Assembly: GCA_022843465.1 (NCBI GenBank)
Contig: JALHNO010000001.1
Span: 380,134-444,133, forward strand
Source of the DNA: Pseudomonadota bacterium
GTDB lineage: Bacteria; Pseudomonadota; Gammaproteobacteria; Xanthomonadales; Ahniellaceae
Direction: 5' to 3'
DNA: 64,000 nucleotides
The notes under the pieces were generated by a model that worked only from the letters and a program-made list of their open reading frames with translations, was not told the origin of the DNA and searched no databases. Position 1 is the stretch's first letter. Every line of letters begins with the position of its first letter. The position numbers and the translations under genes are program-made. Shown piece after piece: positions 17,857 to 28,042 of this stretch.

Positions 17857-18006
17857 GGAATCTCTGAATAAGTCCCCAGCCGCGATCGCCCCCTGAGTCA
17901 GGGGGCGGCTTTCAACAGCGGAGCTGGTCAAAACCGCAGGTCGTTGGGGTTTGGCAAACACCATGCTGGGTAGCGAAGACGTTGCGAAGACCTGTTCAGA
18001 GGTTCC
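17857..18006. mobile_element. 150-bp MITE-like element with 19-bp terminal inverted repeats
   Basis: The left end (17857-17875) reads GGAATCTCTGAATAAGTCC and the inverse of the right end (17988-18006) reads GGAACCTCTGAACAGGTCT, matching at 15 of 19 positions. There is no coding capacity. Inside is a perfect 9-bp stem with almost no loop (17888-17906, GCCCCCTGA/TCAGGGGGC). The ends resemble those of IS5-like transposases, but I cannot name the parent. Target duplication is not clear. The element fills much of the 383-bp gap between the ECF sigma gene and the methyltransferase; the remaining 17694-17856 and 18007-18076 show nothing recognisable. Confidence 0.6.
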
Positions 18007-18076
18007 CCAAGGCGGATATTTCGACAGCTGCCGCGATAGCAGATAGCCTGATCCTCCCCGTCCGGATCGGACCCGC

Positions 18077-18757
18077 ATGCCCGGCTATGAGTTGAAGACC
18101 GTGGCCGTGCCGATTGGCGGACGCGAGTATCTATTGTGCATCCTCTCCGATCACCAGCAGTTTGCTGCCGATCTTGGTGCGGCAGAACTTGCCGGCATTT
18201 CCTCGGCGACCTGGCCGCATTTCGGCCAGCTCTGGCCGGCGGGCAGTGTGCTGGCGGAACATCTTGCCGGCCTCGCGCTCGCGGGCAAACGCATTCTCGA
18301 GATCGGCTGCGGCATGGCGCTGTCGAGTCTGGTCCTGCATCGACTCGGGGCTGACATCACCGCCAGCGATCATCATCCACTCGCCGGCGAGTTTCTCGCA
18401 CGCAATTGCCTGCTCAACGACCTGCCGCCGCTGCCCTACGTCGATGCCCACTGGGATCGTCCGGATGCCAGCCTCGGCGCATTCGATCTGATCGTCGCCA
18501 GCGATGTGCTGTACGAACGTGGTCACGCCCAGGGCATCGCCGATTTCATCGAGCGTCATTGTGCTGCCGATGGCCGCGTGATCATCGCCGACCCCGGTCG
18601 TGGCAATGCCGGTGCACTGCGTCGTCTGCTGCTGGTACAGGGTTTCGTCTGTCACGAAGAGCGGCTCGCTTTCGTCGCAGGAGCACTGCCGCCGCATCGC
18701 GGAATGTTGCTCAGTTTCCAGCGCGGCCGAGTTGCCGTCGAGCTTGCGGCGGAGTGA
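18077..18757 (+). CDS. Class I SAM-dependent protein-type methyltransferase
   Basis: 226 residues. Motif I is ILEIGCGMALSSLVLHRLGA, followed by the acidic residue region ITASDHHP, and the post-I motif is FDLIVASDVLYE. The -ASDVLYE- ending and the preceding ATWPHFGQLWPAGSVLAEHL resemble the METTL21/ETFB-lysine methyltransferase group (Methyltransf_16), so a protein lysine substrate is likelier than a small molecule. It stands alone: no operon partner is visible upstream (MITE) and the downstream lipase has its own promoter. Confidence 0.85.
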   Translation: MPGYELKTVAVPIGGREYLLCILSDHQQFAADLGAAELAGISSATWPHFGQLWPAGSVLAEHLAGLALAGKRILEIGCGMALSSLVLHRLGADITASDHHPLAGEFLARNCLLNDLPPLPYVDAHWDRPDASLGAFDLIVASDVLYERGHAQGIADFIERHCAADGRVIIADPGRGNAGALRRLLLVQGFVCHEERLAFVAGALPPHRGMLLSFQRGRVAVELAAE

Positions 18758-18819
18758 TGGTTGGGCGCTTGTGCGTGGCGCCTGCGCAGTGAAATTGTTG
18801 CAGCGCAAAACAAGCGCTT

Positions 18820-19942
<1,123 letters not shown>

Positions 19943-20020
19943 TCCCACCTGCACGACCGCCCGCCTGTACGGCAGTGGCGGTCGCGCATCGGTATACCTG
20001 ACGCCAGTGAGCATCCGGCG

Positions 20021-21061
20021 ATGTTTCGATCTATCCGCGTCGTAGCAGGCGCCCTGATCCTGATTGCGCTCAGTGCCCTTTGGCTGTGGCATGGCGCCGC
20101 CGCGCCCGACCAGCCCGCGGTAGCGATCGCTGCCGGGCCCGAGCAAGCGCAGCTACTCGACAGGGATTCCGCCAATTCCGGCCCTGATCTCGCCAGCGCG
20201 CTGCCGCCGCGGCAGCATTCGCTGTCCGCAACGGATGCGCAACGGCAGTCCGGTTGGCCGGCCTCACTGCAGGGCAGCACACCCGATGGCGAGGTGCTCG
20301 TCGGCGCCGATGGTCGTGTCATTCCCGGCATCGGGCTGCGCCGGCTGTTTGACTATTTTCTGAGCACCATCGGTGAGCTTGATGTGCCGGCGATTCGCGC
20401 CCTGCTGCTTGCCCATGTCCGCGATCTGCACGGCGCGGCCGTGGCGCAGGAAGTCGCCGGTCTGTTCGACCAGTACATCGACTACCAGCGCGCACTCAGT
20501 GACGCCGAGTCATTGCTGCCGCGTGATCTGCAGGCGCGACTCGAATTCGCCAAACAATTGCGGCGACGCCATTTCGACGCCGCCAGCGCCGAGGCATTTT
20601 TCGGTGAAGAAGAGGCCTATGCAGAATACACGCTGGAACGCATGCGCATCGCTCGCGATACTGCGCTGGACGAGGCGGAGCGCACTGCTCAGCTGAAGGC
20701 ACTCGAAGCTACGCTCAGCGCGTCGCAGCTGGCCAGCATGCGCGAGGCGCGCAGCGCCCAGCTCATCGAGGAGCAATCACGTCAGTTCGAAGCGCTGGCT
20801 GTCGATCCCGGCGCACGCTTCGATGAACGCAGCGCGCTTTACGGCGAGGCCGCCGCGACGCGTCTGGCCGATCTTGATCGCGAGCGCGCCGCCTGGGAGC
20901 AACGCGTGCTCGCCTATCGGCAGGCCCGCGATGCGATCCAGCGCAATGCCGCTTTCAGCGCCCAGCAGCGGGCGCAGGCGATTGCCGAACTCCGATCACG
21001 AAGTTTCGACGCCCACGAGGCGCGTCGGATTCAGTCATTGGAAGCGATCGGTCAGATCTGA
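20021..21061 (+). CDS. lifO: Lipase-specific foldase (lipase chaperone)
   Basis: 346 residues. An N-terminal membrane anchor (about 7-24) holds it in the inner membrane, followed by an Ala/Pro-rich linker of about 70 residues and then the helical foldase domain. The family motif RxxFDY-F-L-S-x-x-G-E is present as R107-R-L-F110-D-Y-F-L-S-T-I-G-E. The remainder is long amphipathic helices that wrap around the lipase. It folds the neighbouring lipase in the periplasm before secretion. The two genes are adjacent on the same strand and very probably cotranscribed. Confidence 0.94.
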   Translation: MFRSIRVVAGALILIALSALWLWHGAAAPDQPAVAIAAGPEQAQLLDRDSANSGPDLASALPPRQHSLSATDAQRQSGWPASLQGSTPDGEVLVGADGRVIPGIGLRRLFDYFLSTIGELDVPAIRALLLAHVRDLHGAAVAQEVAGLFDQYIDYQRALSDAESLLPRDLQARLEFAKQLRRRHFDAASAEAFFGEEEAYAEYTLERMRIARDTALDEAERTAQLKALEATLSASQLASMREARSAQLIEEQSRQFEALAVDPGARFDERSALYGEAAATRLADLDRERAAWEQRVLAYRQARDAIQRNAAFSAQQRAQAIAELRSRSFDAHEARRIQSLEAIGQI

Positions 21062-21086
21062 TGGGTGCGTTGGTTGGCGTTCAAAC

Positions 21087-21299
21087 TCAGGACTTGCGGC
21101 CGCCAACCAGCAGCAGACCGGCGCCAATCACGATGGCGCCGACGCCAGCCCAGACCGGCACATTGACGGTTTCCTTGTCCTTGATCGAGAACTCGATCGG
21201 ACCGATCTTGGCGTCGTGGCTTTCCTTGGTGTAGCTGAAGCTGCCGTAGACCAGGCCGAGGATGCCGGCGATGAGGAGGATGATTCCTGCGATTTTCAT
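21087..21299 (-). CDS. Small two-helix membrane protein, unknown function
   Basis: 70 residues: a hydrophobic segment MKIAGIILLIAGILGLVYG, a polar stretch (HDAKIGPIEFSIKDKETVNV) and a second hydrophobic segment WAGVGAIVIGAGLLLVGG, ending RKS. Proteins of this pattern are widespread in Proteobacteria and carry no assigned function. It is convergent with the foldase gene (26 bp apart) and 172 bp from the next gene upstream. I do not assign it to the antiporter operon, which ends at 21471. Confidence 0.75.
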   Translation of the reverse strand: MKIAGIILLIAGILGLVYGSFSYTKESHDAKIGPIEFSIKDKETVNVPVWAGVGAIVIGAGLLLVGGRKS

Positions 21300-21470
21300 G
21301 GGTACGACTCCAACGGGTGGCGGTGAGGCCGGGAGGGAAAACAGCGAAGCCGGCTGACGTTTGCACCGGTCAGGACGGCTCTGCCAAGGATGGCATTGAA
21401 TACCACGGCGCGTGCCATCACGTCGGTGCTCCAGCGCACTGCAATTCGGCCAGTTGCGCACGGCAGACCG

Positions 21471-23162
21471 TCAGATCAGATGACGCCAGATCAGCAGGGC
21501 CAGCGCCAGCAGGACGCCGAGCGCCATCGCGCCAGTCGTCCAGCTGGCCACAATCCAGCCCGAGGGCCGATGCGGCGCCACGACGAGGCGCTGCCAAAGT
21601 GTGGACAGACGTCCCAGTGCGCCGTCGATGGCATCATCGATGTGCCGCCACAACCGCAACCAGGCGTGCAGCAGAGCGGGCACGAGGACGCGATACAGCC
21701 AGTCGGCATCCAGGCTGATCGTCAAGGTCCGCTTCATCCACGGCAACATGACGAAGAACGCCAGGCCGGCAAACAGCAGCAATTGCAGCTGGGTGATGAC
21801 ATGTCCTGCGGTGTACGGCACGTAGGCCACCGGATACGGGAGCAGGGCGTACAGGGCCGATGGTGCGCAACCGATCGCGATACAGGCGAAGGCCATCAGC
21901 AGCATGGCGGCGCGCATGTTCCAGGGCGGCTCGGCCGGGCGCATGCCGGAGTCCTTCTGGAAGAACACGAACCACGGGAACTTGATGCCGGCGTGCAGAA
22001 AGACGCCGGCCGAAGCCGCGGTCAGCAGATACCAGACCAGGGCAAGATGCTGATCGGCGGCACCTTGCGCAATCATCGATTTGGAAATGAATCCCGAGGT
22101 GAACGGAAACGAGGAAATTGCCAATGCCCCGACAATCGCGCAGATCGTCGTCAGCGGCATCGACTGGTAGAGCCCGCCCAGTTCGCTGCAGCGGCGCTTG
22201 CCGGTCTGCATCAGCACCGCGCCCGCGGTCATGAACAGCAGGCCCTTGTAGATGATGTGGGCGAAGGCATGCGCGGCCGCGCCATTGAGCGCCATCTCGG
22301 TGCCGATGCCGATGCCGACCAGCATGAAGCCGACCTGGTTGACGATCGAGTAGGCCAGGATACGCCGCATATCGTTCTCGAGCAGCGCATAGATGATGCC
22401 GTAGAAAATCATCACCAGGCCGACCACGATCAGCAGTTGCGTGCCTGGGAACATCAGGATCAGGGCCAGCACCGCTGCCTTGGTGGTGAACGCCGAAAGA
22501 AACACCGAGCCGCTCGGACTCGCCTCCGGATAGGCATCGGAAATCCAGGCCGCCAGCGGCGGCGCCGCGGCATTGATCAGAATGCCCAACAGGATCAGCC
22601 AGCTGTCCCAACCGGCGAGCACCAGCGGGCGCAGATCGATCGAACCGCTGTGCAGGATCAATCCGACGATGCCAAGCTTGAGCAGCACCCCGCCGAGCAG
22701 ATGCAGGGCGGCATAGCGCAGGCCGGCGCGGCGCGCAGCATCACCACCGGCAGACCAGATCACCAGGGTGGAACACAGCGCCATCAGTTCCCAGAACAGG
22801 AAGAAGCTGATCAGATCGCCGGCAAAGCAGACGCCGATCGCGCCACCGGCATAGGCATAGGCGGCGGACAGTTCATACCAGCTGGCCTGACGCAGCGCGT
22901 AGAGACCACCGGCAAAGGCCATCAAGGCAAAGATGGTCGCGAACAGCCGGCGCACGCGGTCGGCCTCGACCAGTTCCAGCGAGTAGCCGAGGAAGGGCGC
23001 GCTCTGCAGTACGCCATCGCCCAGTTGCCAGATCGCCCATAGCGTACACAGCGGTGTCGCCAGTATCAGCAGCGCCTGCCAGCGGCCACGCAGCACGCTG
23101 ATCAGCAGGGCGCCGATCAGCATCAGGAGGGCGGGTGGCCAGACCAGATCAGTCATCGGCAT
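21471..23162 (-). CDS. Third NuoL/M/N-type subunit of the Mrp-like complex
   Basis: 563 residues with about 14 hydrophobic segments, making it a proton-conducting antiporter subunit of the complex I/Mrp superfamily. The discontinuous helix region is visible in ILAYSIVNQVGFMLVGIGIG, and SFPFTSGFISKSMIAQGA is typical of the second antiporter half. It is longer than the other two because of a C-terminal extension with a predicted amphipathic helix and final membrane anchor (LGVLLALALLIWRHLI). It is the last gene of the operon. A start at 23156 (second Met) is equally possible. Confidence 0.85.
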   Translation of the reverse strand: MPMTDLVWPPALLMLIGALLISVLRGRWQALLILATPLCTLWAIWQLGDGVLQSAPFLGYSLELVEADRVRRLFATIFALMAFAGGLYALRQASWYELSAAYAYAGGAIGVCFAGDLISFFLFWELMALCSTLVIWSAGGDAARRAGLRYAALHLLGGVLLKLGIVGLILHSGSIDLRPLVLAGWDSWLILLGILINAAAPPLAAWISDAYPEASPSGSVFLSAFTTKAAVLALILMFPGTQLLIVVGLVMIFYGIIYALLENDMRRILAYSIVNQVGFMLVGIGIGTEMALNGAAAHAFAHIIYKGLLFMTAGAVLMQTGKRRCSELGGLYQSMPLTTICAIVGALAISSFPFTSGFISKSMIAQGAADQHLALVWYLLTAASAGVFLHAGIKFPWFVFFQKDSGMRPAEPPWNMRAAMLLMAFACIAIGCAPSALYALLPYPVAYVPYTAGHVITQLQLLLFAGLAFFVMLPWMKRTLTISLDADWLYRVLVPALLHAWLRLWRHIDDAIDGALGRLSTLWQRLVVAPHRPSGWIVASWTTGAMALGVLLALALLIWRHLI

Positions 23163-23164
23163 GC

Positions 23165-23434
23165 TCAGTCGCGCTCATAATAGTCCTCGCGTCGCTTGAG
23201 TACGTAACCGATCAGTTTGGCAACCACGACCATCACCACACAACTGAGAAAGCCGAAGATCGCGTAGAAGGCCGTCCAGCCATCGGCACCGAAGTGCGGA
23301 TGCAGTTCGACCAGGAATTCAGCTGCGATGGTCAGCAGCAGGATGCCGGCGAACAGCCACCAGAGTCGGCGGATAGTGGCCGGTTGCTGCAGCCAGTGGA
23401 GCGTCTGCGGTTTTGTCGGCTCGGGCTGGCTCAT
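23165..23434 (-). CDS. Small accessory membrane protein of the Mrp-like operon
   Basis: 89 residues with two membrane segments (WWLFAGILLLTIAAEFLVEL and FYAIFGFLSCVVMVVVAKLIG) separated by a short polar loop HPHFGADGW. The C-terminus is charged (KRREDYYERD). It overlaps the upstream subunit by 4 bp and sits 2 bp before the next. It matches no family I can name, but its fixed place between two large antiporter subunits suggests a structural role in the complex. Confidence 0.8.
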   Translation of the reverse strand: MSQPEPTKPQTLHWLQQPATIRRLWWLFAGILLLTIAAEFLVELHPHFGADGWTAFYAIFGFLSCVVMVVVAKLIGYVLKRREDYYERD

Positions 23435-24888
23435 GGTGCGGCTCCCGTCAGACTGCGTGTCAACGCCAGGATCGGCGCATGAAAGAAAAACATCAGCACG
23501 CTGGCTGCCGCCGTGCTGACCAGGGCGACTCGCATCGGCCAGGGTGCCTCGCCATGGGCGCGGCCCTCGGGCGCGCGAAAAAACGCGCGGTGCAGGATCG
23601 GCAACATGTAGAAGGCATTCAGCGCGGTCGACAGCACGATCACCGCCAGCACAAAGTAGAGATCAGCCTGATAGGCACCCGCGATGATGAACCACTTGGA
23701 GACGAAGCCGGCGCTGGGTGGGACACCGATCATCGTGAGGGCGCCGATCGCGAACGCGGCCATTGTCCACGGCATGCGCCGGCCCATGCCGTCGAGTTCG
23801 GAGACCTGGGTACGGTGGGCCGCGACATAGATGGCGCCGGCCGCAAAGAACAGGGTGATCTTGCCGAAGGCATGGGCAACCATGTGCAGACCGGCGCCCG
23901 TCAGCGCCAGCGGCGCCAGCGCCAGGGTCGCCATGACGATATAGGACAGCTGGCTGATCGTGGAATACGCCAGCAGGCGCTTGATATTGTCCTGGCGCAG
24001 CGCCACCACCGAGGCCGCAATCACGGTGAATCCTGCCAGATAGACCAGATACCGTTGCGCTGGAACGGTGCCGAGAAATCCCGTTCCGAAAATGTAGACC
24101 ACCACCTTGGTGATGGTGAACACGCCCGCCTTGACCACCGCCACCGCGTGCAGCAATGCGGACACCGGTGTCGGCGCCACCATCGCCGCCGGCAGCCAGC
24201 GATGCATCGGCATGACCGCGGCCTTGCCAACGCCGAGCACGAACATCAGCAGCAGCAGACCCGCCAGCGCGGGCGCAAGCTTGCCCTCCAGGATGCCGCC
24301 CGCAGTGAACTGCAGGGTGCCGGCGACGTGCAGGGTCCACAGCATCGCCGGCAGCAGCAGGCCGATCGAAGTGGCGAGCAGCACGCCCAGGTAGACGCGG
24401 CCACCACGCACGGCACCGCGATTGCCGATATGGGTGACCAGCGGATAGGTCGACAGCGTCAGCACTTCGTAGAATACGAACAGCGTCAGCAGATTGCCCG
24501 CCATCGCAATGCCCATGGTGGCGCTGATGGCGACGCAGAACCAGAAGTGGAAGCGGGTCTGGTGTTCCTCCTTGCGCGCGCGCAGGTAACCGATCGCGTA
24601 CAGCGACGTCGGCAACCAGAGTCCGCTGGCGAGCACGGCGAACAGGGCGCCTAGGGGTTCGATCTCGAACATCAGATCGAGGCCGGGCAGCAGGGTCAGC
24701 AGGTCCAGTCGCAGCAGGTTGCCCTCACGGAACTGCAGCAGCAGCGCCAGCGCGCTGGTGAACGACAGCGCCGCGGTCAGCACCAGGATCAGTTCGCGCA
24801 ATCGCGGTCGACGATGCGCCAGCAGCAGCATGCCGCCGCCGACCAGCGGCAGACACAGGCAGCTCAACATCAGCAGTTGCGGGCTCAC
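23431..24888 (-). CDS. MrpD-type antiporter subunit (second copy)
   Basis: 485 residues from a GTG at 24888 that overlaps the TGA of the preceding gene (GTGA). About 14 membrane segments. The proton-channel signatures VGKAAVMPMHRWLPAAMVAPTPVSALLHAVAVVKAG and LLAYSTISQLSYIVMATLAL are intact, including the lysines and His of the conserved helices, and the closing part has GVPPSAGFVSKWF. In complex I and Mrp such subunits each carry one proton path. It is one of three in this operon. Confidence 0.9.
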   Translation of the reverse strand: MSPQLLMLSCLCLPLVGGGMLLLAHRRPRLRELILVLTAALSFTSALALLLQFREGNLLRLDLLTLLPGLDLMFEIEPLGALFAVLASGLWLPTSLYAIGYLRARKEEHQTRFHFWFCVAISATMGIAMAGNLLTLFVFYEVLTLSTYPLVTHIGNRGAVRGGRVYLGVLLATSIGLLLPAMLWTLHVAGTLQFTAGGILEGKLAPALAGLLLLMFVLGVGKAAVMPMHRWLPAAMVAPTPVSALLHAVAVVKAGVFTITKVVVYIFGTGFLGTVPAQRYLVYLAGFTVIAASVVALRQDNIKRLLAYSTISQLSYIVMATLALAPLALTGAGLHMVAHAFGKITLFFAAGAIYVAAHRTQVSELDGMGRRMPWTMAAFAIGALTMIGVPPSAGFVSKWFIIAGAYQADLYFVLAVIVLSTALNAFYMLPILHRAFFRAPEGRAHGEAPWPMRVALVSTAAASVLMFFFHAPILALTRSLTGAAP

Positions 24889-26357
24889 GGCGGGCCAGCC
24901 ATCAGCACGCGCATGCCGGACTCGGCCATCGCTACGCTCAGTCGGGTGTCGATGCCGAACCAGATATTGGCCAGCACCAGCAGCCACAGGGGTACCAGCA
25001 TCGACAGCGGGGCTTCTTCGCGACGCTGGGATTCATTGGGCGCAAAATAGGCCAGCGCCACCACCCGCCAGACGTAGATCAAAGCCATCAGCGAGGCGAC
25101 CAGAATCAGGATCACCAGCGGCCACCAGCCGGCCTCAAGGGCCGCCAGCACCAGATACCACTTGCTGATGAAACCGGCGGTCAGGGGCACGCCGATCAGG
25201 CTGAGTCCAGCGACGACAAAGGCCGCCGCCGTCCACGGCATGCGGCGGCCGAGACCGCGGATCGCATCGAGATCGGTGCGGCCGACGCGCAGCATCACGC
25301 AGCCCATCGCCATGAACAGCGCGCCTTTCATCAGCGCATGATTGAACAGGTGCAGCAGACTCGCGGTCAGTCCAATCGGTGTAGCCAGGGCCGCACCGAG
25401 CACGATGTAACCGACCTGGGCGACGCTCGAGTAGGCCAGAATGCCTTTGACATCCCGTTGCTGCATGGCGGCCAGCGATGCTGAGAGCATTGCCGCAGCA
25501 GCGAGCGCCAGCAGCACCTCATTCAACTCCAGCCGGCCAAACGCAAAGCCGACGCCGAAGATGTCGAACACAAAGCGCAGCATCAGATAGATCGCCACCT
25601 TGGTGGCGGTTGCCGGCAGGAATGCGCTGATCGCCGAAGGCGCGAAGCGATAGGCATTGGGCAGCCACAGATGCAAGGGGAACAAGGCCATCTTGATGCC
25701 GAGGCCGACCATGACCAGGGTGATCGCGGTCTGCGCGGTTCGGGTATCGGCGACCGCGGGCAGACGCGCGGCCAGATCCTGCATGTTCAGTGTGCCGGTC
25801 AACGCATACAGCAGGCCGATGCCGATCAGGTAGAGGGTGGCGCCGATGCTGCCGAGAACCAGATAACGGTAGGCAGCCAGCAGGGCGCGACGATCGCGTC
25901 CGAAGGCGATCAGGCCATAGGTGGCGAGCGAGGAAATCTCCAGGAAGACGAATACATTGAAGACATCCCCGGTTGCCACGATGCCGAGCAATCCGGTGAT
26001 CAGCAGCAGCAGCAATGCGAAGAAGCCGGGCTGCCGGTCGGCATCTATCTCGTCCTGCACACTGCGCCCGGAGAATGGCAGCACGCAGGCAGCGATCGCG
26101 GCGACCAGCACCTGCACAAGGGCATTGAGGCCATCGAGCCGGTACTCGATACCGATCGGTGCCGGCCAGCCACCGAGGGCATAACTGATCGTGCCTTCGG
26201 CATGGACGCGAATCAGCAGGCTCGCTGCGATTGCCAGGACCGCCCAGCTGACCGCGGTCGCCAGCAGCCAGGCCTGCCGGCCGCGCGGCAACATGCTGCA
26301 GATCGGCGCGGCCAGCATGGGCAGGACCACCAGCAGGATCGGCAAATGCTCGCGCAT
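24885..26357 (-). CDS. mrpD: MrpD/MnhD antiporter subunit (first copy)
   Basis: 490 residues, about 14 membrane segments. VGLGIKMALFPLHLWLPNAYRFAPSAISAFLPATATKVAIY and ILAYSSVAQVGYIVLG are standard MrpD signatures; ITGLLGIVATGDVFNVFVFLEISSLATYGLIAFG is highly typical of the Mrp D subunit. It overlaps MrpC by one base. Of the three large subunits this is the closest to classical MrpD. Confidence 0.93.
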   Translation of the reverse strand: MREHLPILLVVLPMLAAPICSMLPRGRQAWLLATAVSWAVLAIAASLLIRVHAEGTISYALGGWPAPIGIEYRLDGLNALVQVLVAAIAACVLPFSGRSVQDEIDADRQPGFFALLLLLITGLLGIVATGDVFNVFVFLEISSLATYGLIAFGRDRRALLAAYRYLVLGSIGATLYLIGIGLLYALTGTLNMQDLAARLPAVADTRTAQTAITLVMVGLGIKMALFPLHLWLPNAYRFAPSAISAFLPATATKVAIYLMLRFVFDIFGVGFAFGRLELNEVLLALAAAAMLSASLAAMQQRDVKGILAYSSVAQVGYIVLGAALATPIGLTASLLHLFNHALMKGALFMAMGCVMLRVGRTDLDAIRGLGRRMPWTAAAFVVAGLSLIGVPLTAGFISKWYLVLAALEAGWWPLVILILVASLMALIYVWRVVALAYFAPNESQRREEAPLSMLVPLWLLVLANIWFGIDTRLSVAMAESGMRVLMAGPP

Positions 26358-26758
26358 CAGGGGTGCTCGTCCTGGTCGTCGAAGTCATGGTGCGGCTCGA
26401 GATCCTCCACCTCGTCGGCAAGCGACGCGAGTTCGGCCTCGTCGATGCTGCCGTAGCGCTCGCGAATGCGCACCACCAGAGCCAGTCCGAGCGCGGTGGT
26501 CGCAACGCCAACGACGATGGCGGTGAGAATCAGTACATGCGGCAGCGGATTGGAATAGCGCTCGGCGCCTTCGGTCAGAATGGGCACCTGGGCATTGCGG
26601 ACAAATCCGAAGCTGATGTACAGGAAGAACACCGCCGTCTGCAGCAGGGTGATCCCGATCAGCTTGCGCATCAGATCGCTCTGCGCAATGGCCATGTAGA
26701 GACCGGTCATCATCACGACGATCACCGCCCAGTAATTGAAATGCGCCAGCCAGCTCAT
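26357..26758 (-). CDS. mrpC: MrpC/MnhC (NuoK-like) subunit
   Basis: 133 residues with three membrane segments. LIGITLLQTAVFFLYISFG and PLPHVLILTAIVVGVATTALGLALVVRI are the NuoK/MrpC hallmarks. The C-terminal tail is long and acidic (EAELASLADEVEDLE..), longer than in Bacillus MrpC. It is coupled to MrpB by a 4-bp overlap. Confidence 0.93.
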   Translation of the reverse strand: MSWLAHFNYWAVIVVMMTGLYMAIAQSDLMRKLIGITLLQTAVFFLYISFGFVRNAQVPILTEGAERYSNPLPHVLILTAIVVGVATTALGLALVVRIRERYGSIDEAELASLADEVEDLEPHHDFDDQDEHP

Positions 26759-27177
26759 GCGTCGTGACCGCGTTGCTGGAAGCTGTAGGCGAGCAGGATC
26801 ATCACCGCAGCGACGGTGATGCCGACGCCCGCCTCGACCAGCAGGATGCCCAGATGCTGTCCGGCGACGGCGTTGTCGGCGAGTACGTCATAGTCGAGGT
26901 AGCGGCCACCCGCCAACAGCGAGGCGACGCCGACGCCGGCATAGATCAGCACCCCCAGCGCGGCACCGATCTTCAGGACCGCCGTCGGTATGAAATGTTC
27001 GGTCGCGGCGTGACCGAAGACCAGCAGATGCAGGATCACCGCGGCGGCAAAGATCACACCGGCCTGGAAACCGCCGCCGGGTCCGAAGTCGCCATGGAAT
27101 TGCACGTAGAACGCGAACAGCAGGACCAGTGGAATCAGGAATTTTGCGACGATGCTGAGGATCAGGTGCGACTTCAT
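26755..27177 (-). CDS. mrpB: MrpB/MnhB subunit
   Basis: 140 residues, four membrane segments. FYVQFHGDFGPGGGFQAGVIFAAAVIL is the MnhB signature (GPGGGFQAG), and it closes with LLVEAGVGITVAAVMILLAYSF. Its ATG overlaps the TGA of the MrpA-type C-terminal gene. In Mrp complexes MrpB sits beside MrpA. Confidence 0.94.
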   Translation of the reverse strand: MKSHLILSIVAKFLIPLVLLFAFYVQFHGDFGPGGGFQAGVIFAAAVILHLLVFGHAATEHFIPTAVLKIGAALGVLIYAGVGVASLLAGGRYLDYDVLADNAVAGQHLGILLVEAGVGITVAAVMILLAYSFQQRGHDA

Positions 27178-27713
27178 CGGGCGTCCCGCTCCTCGTCCTT
27201 CCGGCGCGGCCGGCCAATCAGCAGCAGTACCGCGAGCCCGGCGGTGAATACGACGACGACTTCACCCAGGGTATCGAAGCCGCGATAGCTGGCGAGCACC
27301 GCCGTTACCACATTGGGCACGCCGATTTCCCGTTCGGTCTGTTCAAGATAATGGTTGCCGACATGTTGATGCACCGGATTCTCCGCCGCGCCAAAGGGCG
27401 GCAGATCGAGAGTGCCGTAGGCGAGCAGGCCGCCACAGAGCAGCACCACGATCAGCGCCGGCCAGGCGACCCGGCGCGGCTGCGGCCGAACCGGCGCGAC
27501 GGCGTGCAGCGCTGCCAGCATCAGCAGGGTCGAGATCCCGGCACCGACCGCTGCTTCGGTGAATGCGACATCGGCAGCGTCGAGCAGCAGGAACAGGCAG
27601 GCCGAGATCAGACTCGACAGTCCGGTCAGCATCACCGCAGTCAGGGTGTCGCGACTGCGCACGATGGCGATCGCAGTGATCGCAAGAAACAGCAACAGCA
27701 GCAAGCTGATCAT
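27174..27713 (-). CDS. MrpA C-terminal half (DUF4040 + MbhE-like) as a separate protein
   Basis: 179 residues from the ATG at 27713. Residues 1-75 are a DUF4040 domain (LSSLISACLFLLLDAADVAFTEAAVGAGISTLLMLAAL) and the C-terminal part is MbhE-like (YLEQTEREIGVPNVVTAVLASYRGFDTLGEVVVVF). In classical Mrp systems these are the last two domains of the large MrpA; here they stand alone and no NuoL-like MrpA N-terminal part is fused. This matches the split arrangement of Mbh/Mbx-type and some proteobacterial clusters. It overlaps MrpG and MrpB by 4 bp each. Confidence 0.9.
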   Translation of the reverse strand: MISLLLLLFLAITAIAIVRSRDTLTAVMLTGLSSLISACLFLLLDAADVAFTEAAVGAGISTLLMLAALHAVAPVRPQPRRVAWPALIVVLLCGGLLAYGTLDLPPFGAAENPVHQHVGNHYLEQTEREIGVPNVVTAVLASYRGFDTLGEVVVVFTAGLAVLLLIGRPRRKDEERDAR

Positions 27714-28042
27714 GGCGTCGATGGCGGCGTGCTCCCGGTGCTGCTGGCCTGCCAGGGACGCAGGCCTGCGTTGAATGCGGTATTGGCCAGCGCATGACAG
27801 GAAGTCGGGCTGGTGAACATCAGGAACATGAAGATCAGCGCCAGCTTCACGCTGGCCAGGGTCGGCCCGAAGTGGATCGCGAGCCCGCCCAGGAACAGCG
27901 CGCTGCACAGGGTGTCGGTGACGCCGGCAGCATGCAATCGGGTGTAGAAGTCCGGCATCCGGTGCAGGCCAATGCCACCGATCACACCGAGCAGGGCGCC
28001 ACTGCCCAGCAGCAGGGCGGCGATGATGCCGAGCAGGCTCAT
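27710..28042 (-). CDS. mrpG: MrpG/MnhG subunit
   Basis: 110 residues, three membrane segments. GSGALLGVIGGIGLHRMPDFYTRLHAAGVTDTL is the MnhG signature, and SVKLALIFMFLMFTSPTSCHALANTAF closes the core. It overlaps MrpF and the DUF4040 gene by 4 bp each. Confidence 0.94.
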   Translation of the reverse strand: MSLLGIIAALLLGSGALLGVIGGIGLHRMPDFYTRLHAAGVTDTLCSALFLGGLAIHFGPTLASVKLALIFMFLMFTSPTSCHALANTAFNAGLRPWQASSTGSTPPSTP

